Program-made: the position numbers and the translations under genes
Source of the DNA: a virus
Virus record (IMG/VR): IMGVR_UViG_3300008459_000482
Coordinates: 1-21,605 of that record
Length of the DNA stretch: 21,605 nt
Reading direction: 5' to 3' (one strand)
Shown: piece by piece, positions 21,263 through 21,605 of the stretch
Layout: each line of letters starts with the position of its first letter
Numbering within the stretch: position 1 is the first letter of the stretch
The notes under the pieces: generated by a model
The model's database searches: none
The model's input: the letters and a program-made list of their open reading frames with translations, nothing else
What the model was told of the DNA's origin: nothing

Positions 21263-21605
21263 TGAATAAATATCAACAATTATTCAAACAATTACAACAA
21301 GAAAAGTCTAGTGCTCCGTCAAGTGTCAATGATCATATTATGATATTTGACGGCACTAACACTTTTATACGTAGTTTTGGAGCAACACCATCAACTAATG
21401 AAGATGGTGAACATATCGGTGGAATAACCGGATTCTTATTCTCAATTGGTAAAGCAATTAGAGATTTTAAACCTAGTAGGGTAGTTGTAGTATTTGATGG
21501 TAGAGGTGGATCTGCTCGTCGTAAAAAAATATACGGAGATTATAAAGGTAATAGAGCTAATAAAACTAGATTAAGACGCCACGATCATCACTTTGCAAAC
21601 ATTGA
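21262..21605 (+). CDS. 5'-3' exonuclease / RNase H of the flap nuclease family (3' partial)
   Basis: The ATG shares its A with the last base of the upstream TAA (TAATG), so it is translationally coupled to the recombinase. The visible 114 residues contain 'DHIMIFDGTNTFIRSFGA', where Asp in 'IFDG' is the first metal ligand, then 'GGITGFLFSIGKAIRDFKPS', 'RVVVVFDGRGGSARRKKIYG', with the second Asp in 'VFDG' and the basic cluster, and 'DYKGNR'. This is the N-terminal half of the PIN/FEN fold as in T4 RNase H, which removes RNA primers and flaps from lagging-strand fragments. The C-terminal metal site and the helix-hairpin-helix region lie beyond the window, so the exact subtype remains open. Confidence 0.87.
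   Translation, partial: MNKYQQLFKQLQQEKSSAPSSVNDHIMIFDGTNTFIRSFGATPSTNEDGEHIGGITGFLFSIGKAIRDFKPSRVVVVFDGRGGSARRKKIYGDYKGNRANKTRLRRHDHHFANI

Noticed and set aside
1-21605. tRNA genes, CRISPR arrays, insertion sequences or attachment sites
   Set aside because: Gaps between genes are at most about 100 bases. None contains a cloverleaf, regularly spaced direct repeats, terminal inverted repeats or a transposase.

Overview
The window is one gene-dense, all-plus-strand segment of an AT-rich genome (roughly one third G+C by eye). It belongs to a tailed phage with a contractile tail, i.e. a T4-like myovirus. The virion genes are T4-type: sheath, tube, gp26/gp51-like proteins, tape measure, LysM-like gp53 and a gp27-like hub. 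The replication genes are unlike T4: a family A DNA polymerase in place of a family B one, and a recombinase closer to bacterial RecA than to UvsX. This combination fits the divergent 'far-T4' type of environmental phage (Rhodothermus phage RM378 is the cultured example I recall). The host cannot be named. Clear Shine-Dalgarno sequences precede many genes, which argues against a Bacteroidetes-type translation signal.

Layout. Positions 1-4969 hold adhesion and fibre genes: two paralogous LamG-type jelly-roll proteins flanking a small conserved protein, a long repetitive fibre, a small structural candidate, a third lectin-like protein with a glycine-periodic N-terminus, and a small unknown. Positions 5022-9504 hold a coiled-coil protein, the tail sheath, the tail tube, and an overlapping gp26-like/gp51-like pair in the position of tail assembly chaperones. 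Positions 9553-16040 hold the tape measure, a baseplate or tube-cap protein, a LysM-like gp53 relative, a large hub protein and an unknown protein. From 16080 to the end are DNA-metabolism genes: a minimal Pol A-like polymerase, a PD-(D/E)XK-type protein coupled to it, two small proteins, a gp32-like ssDNA-binding protein, a RecA-type recombinase, and the start of a 5'-3' exonuclease/RNase H of the flap-nuclease family.

Regulation. An ATATTTAT element lies 18-36 nt before the start codon of seven genes, six structural and one embedded in the replication block. Before the sheath, tube and gp26-like genes the distance is exactly 22 nt. I read it as the phage's late promoter. The replication block begins with a sigma70-like promoter (TTGGTT, 17 nt, TATAAT) so close to the polymerase ATG that the mRNA could be nearly leaderless. 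Sheath and tube each end at a strong intrinsic terminator, so they form separately controlled high-output units.

Most interesting points: (1) the gene at 18855 starts with a ten-residue leader shaped like the T4 capsid-targeting sequence, ending in an L-x-E/A protease site, and it has its own late-type element, so it may encode an internal protein ejected into the host; (2) a run of six T in the gp26/gp51 overlap could support a +1 or -2 frameshift; (3) the polymerase has unusual active-site replacements and no visible proofreading motif. No tRNA, rRNA, CRISPR array or insertion sequence was seen, and no gene-free stretch reaches 300 bases; the largest gap is about 100 bases, before the ssDNA-binding protein gene.
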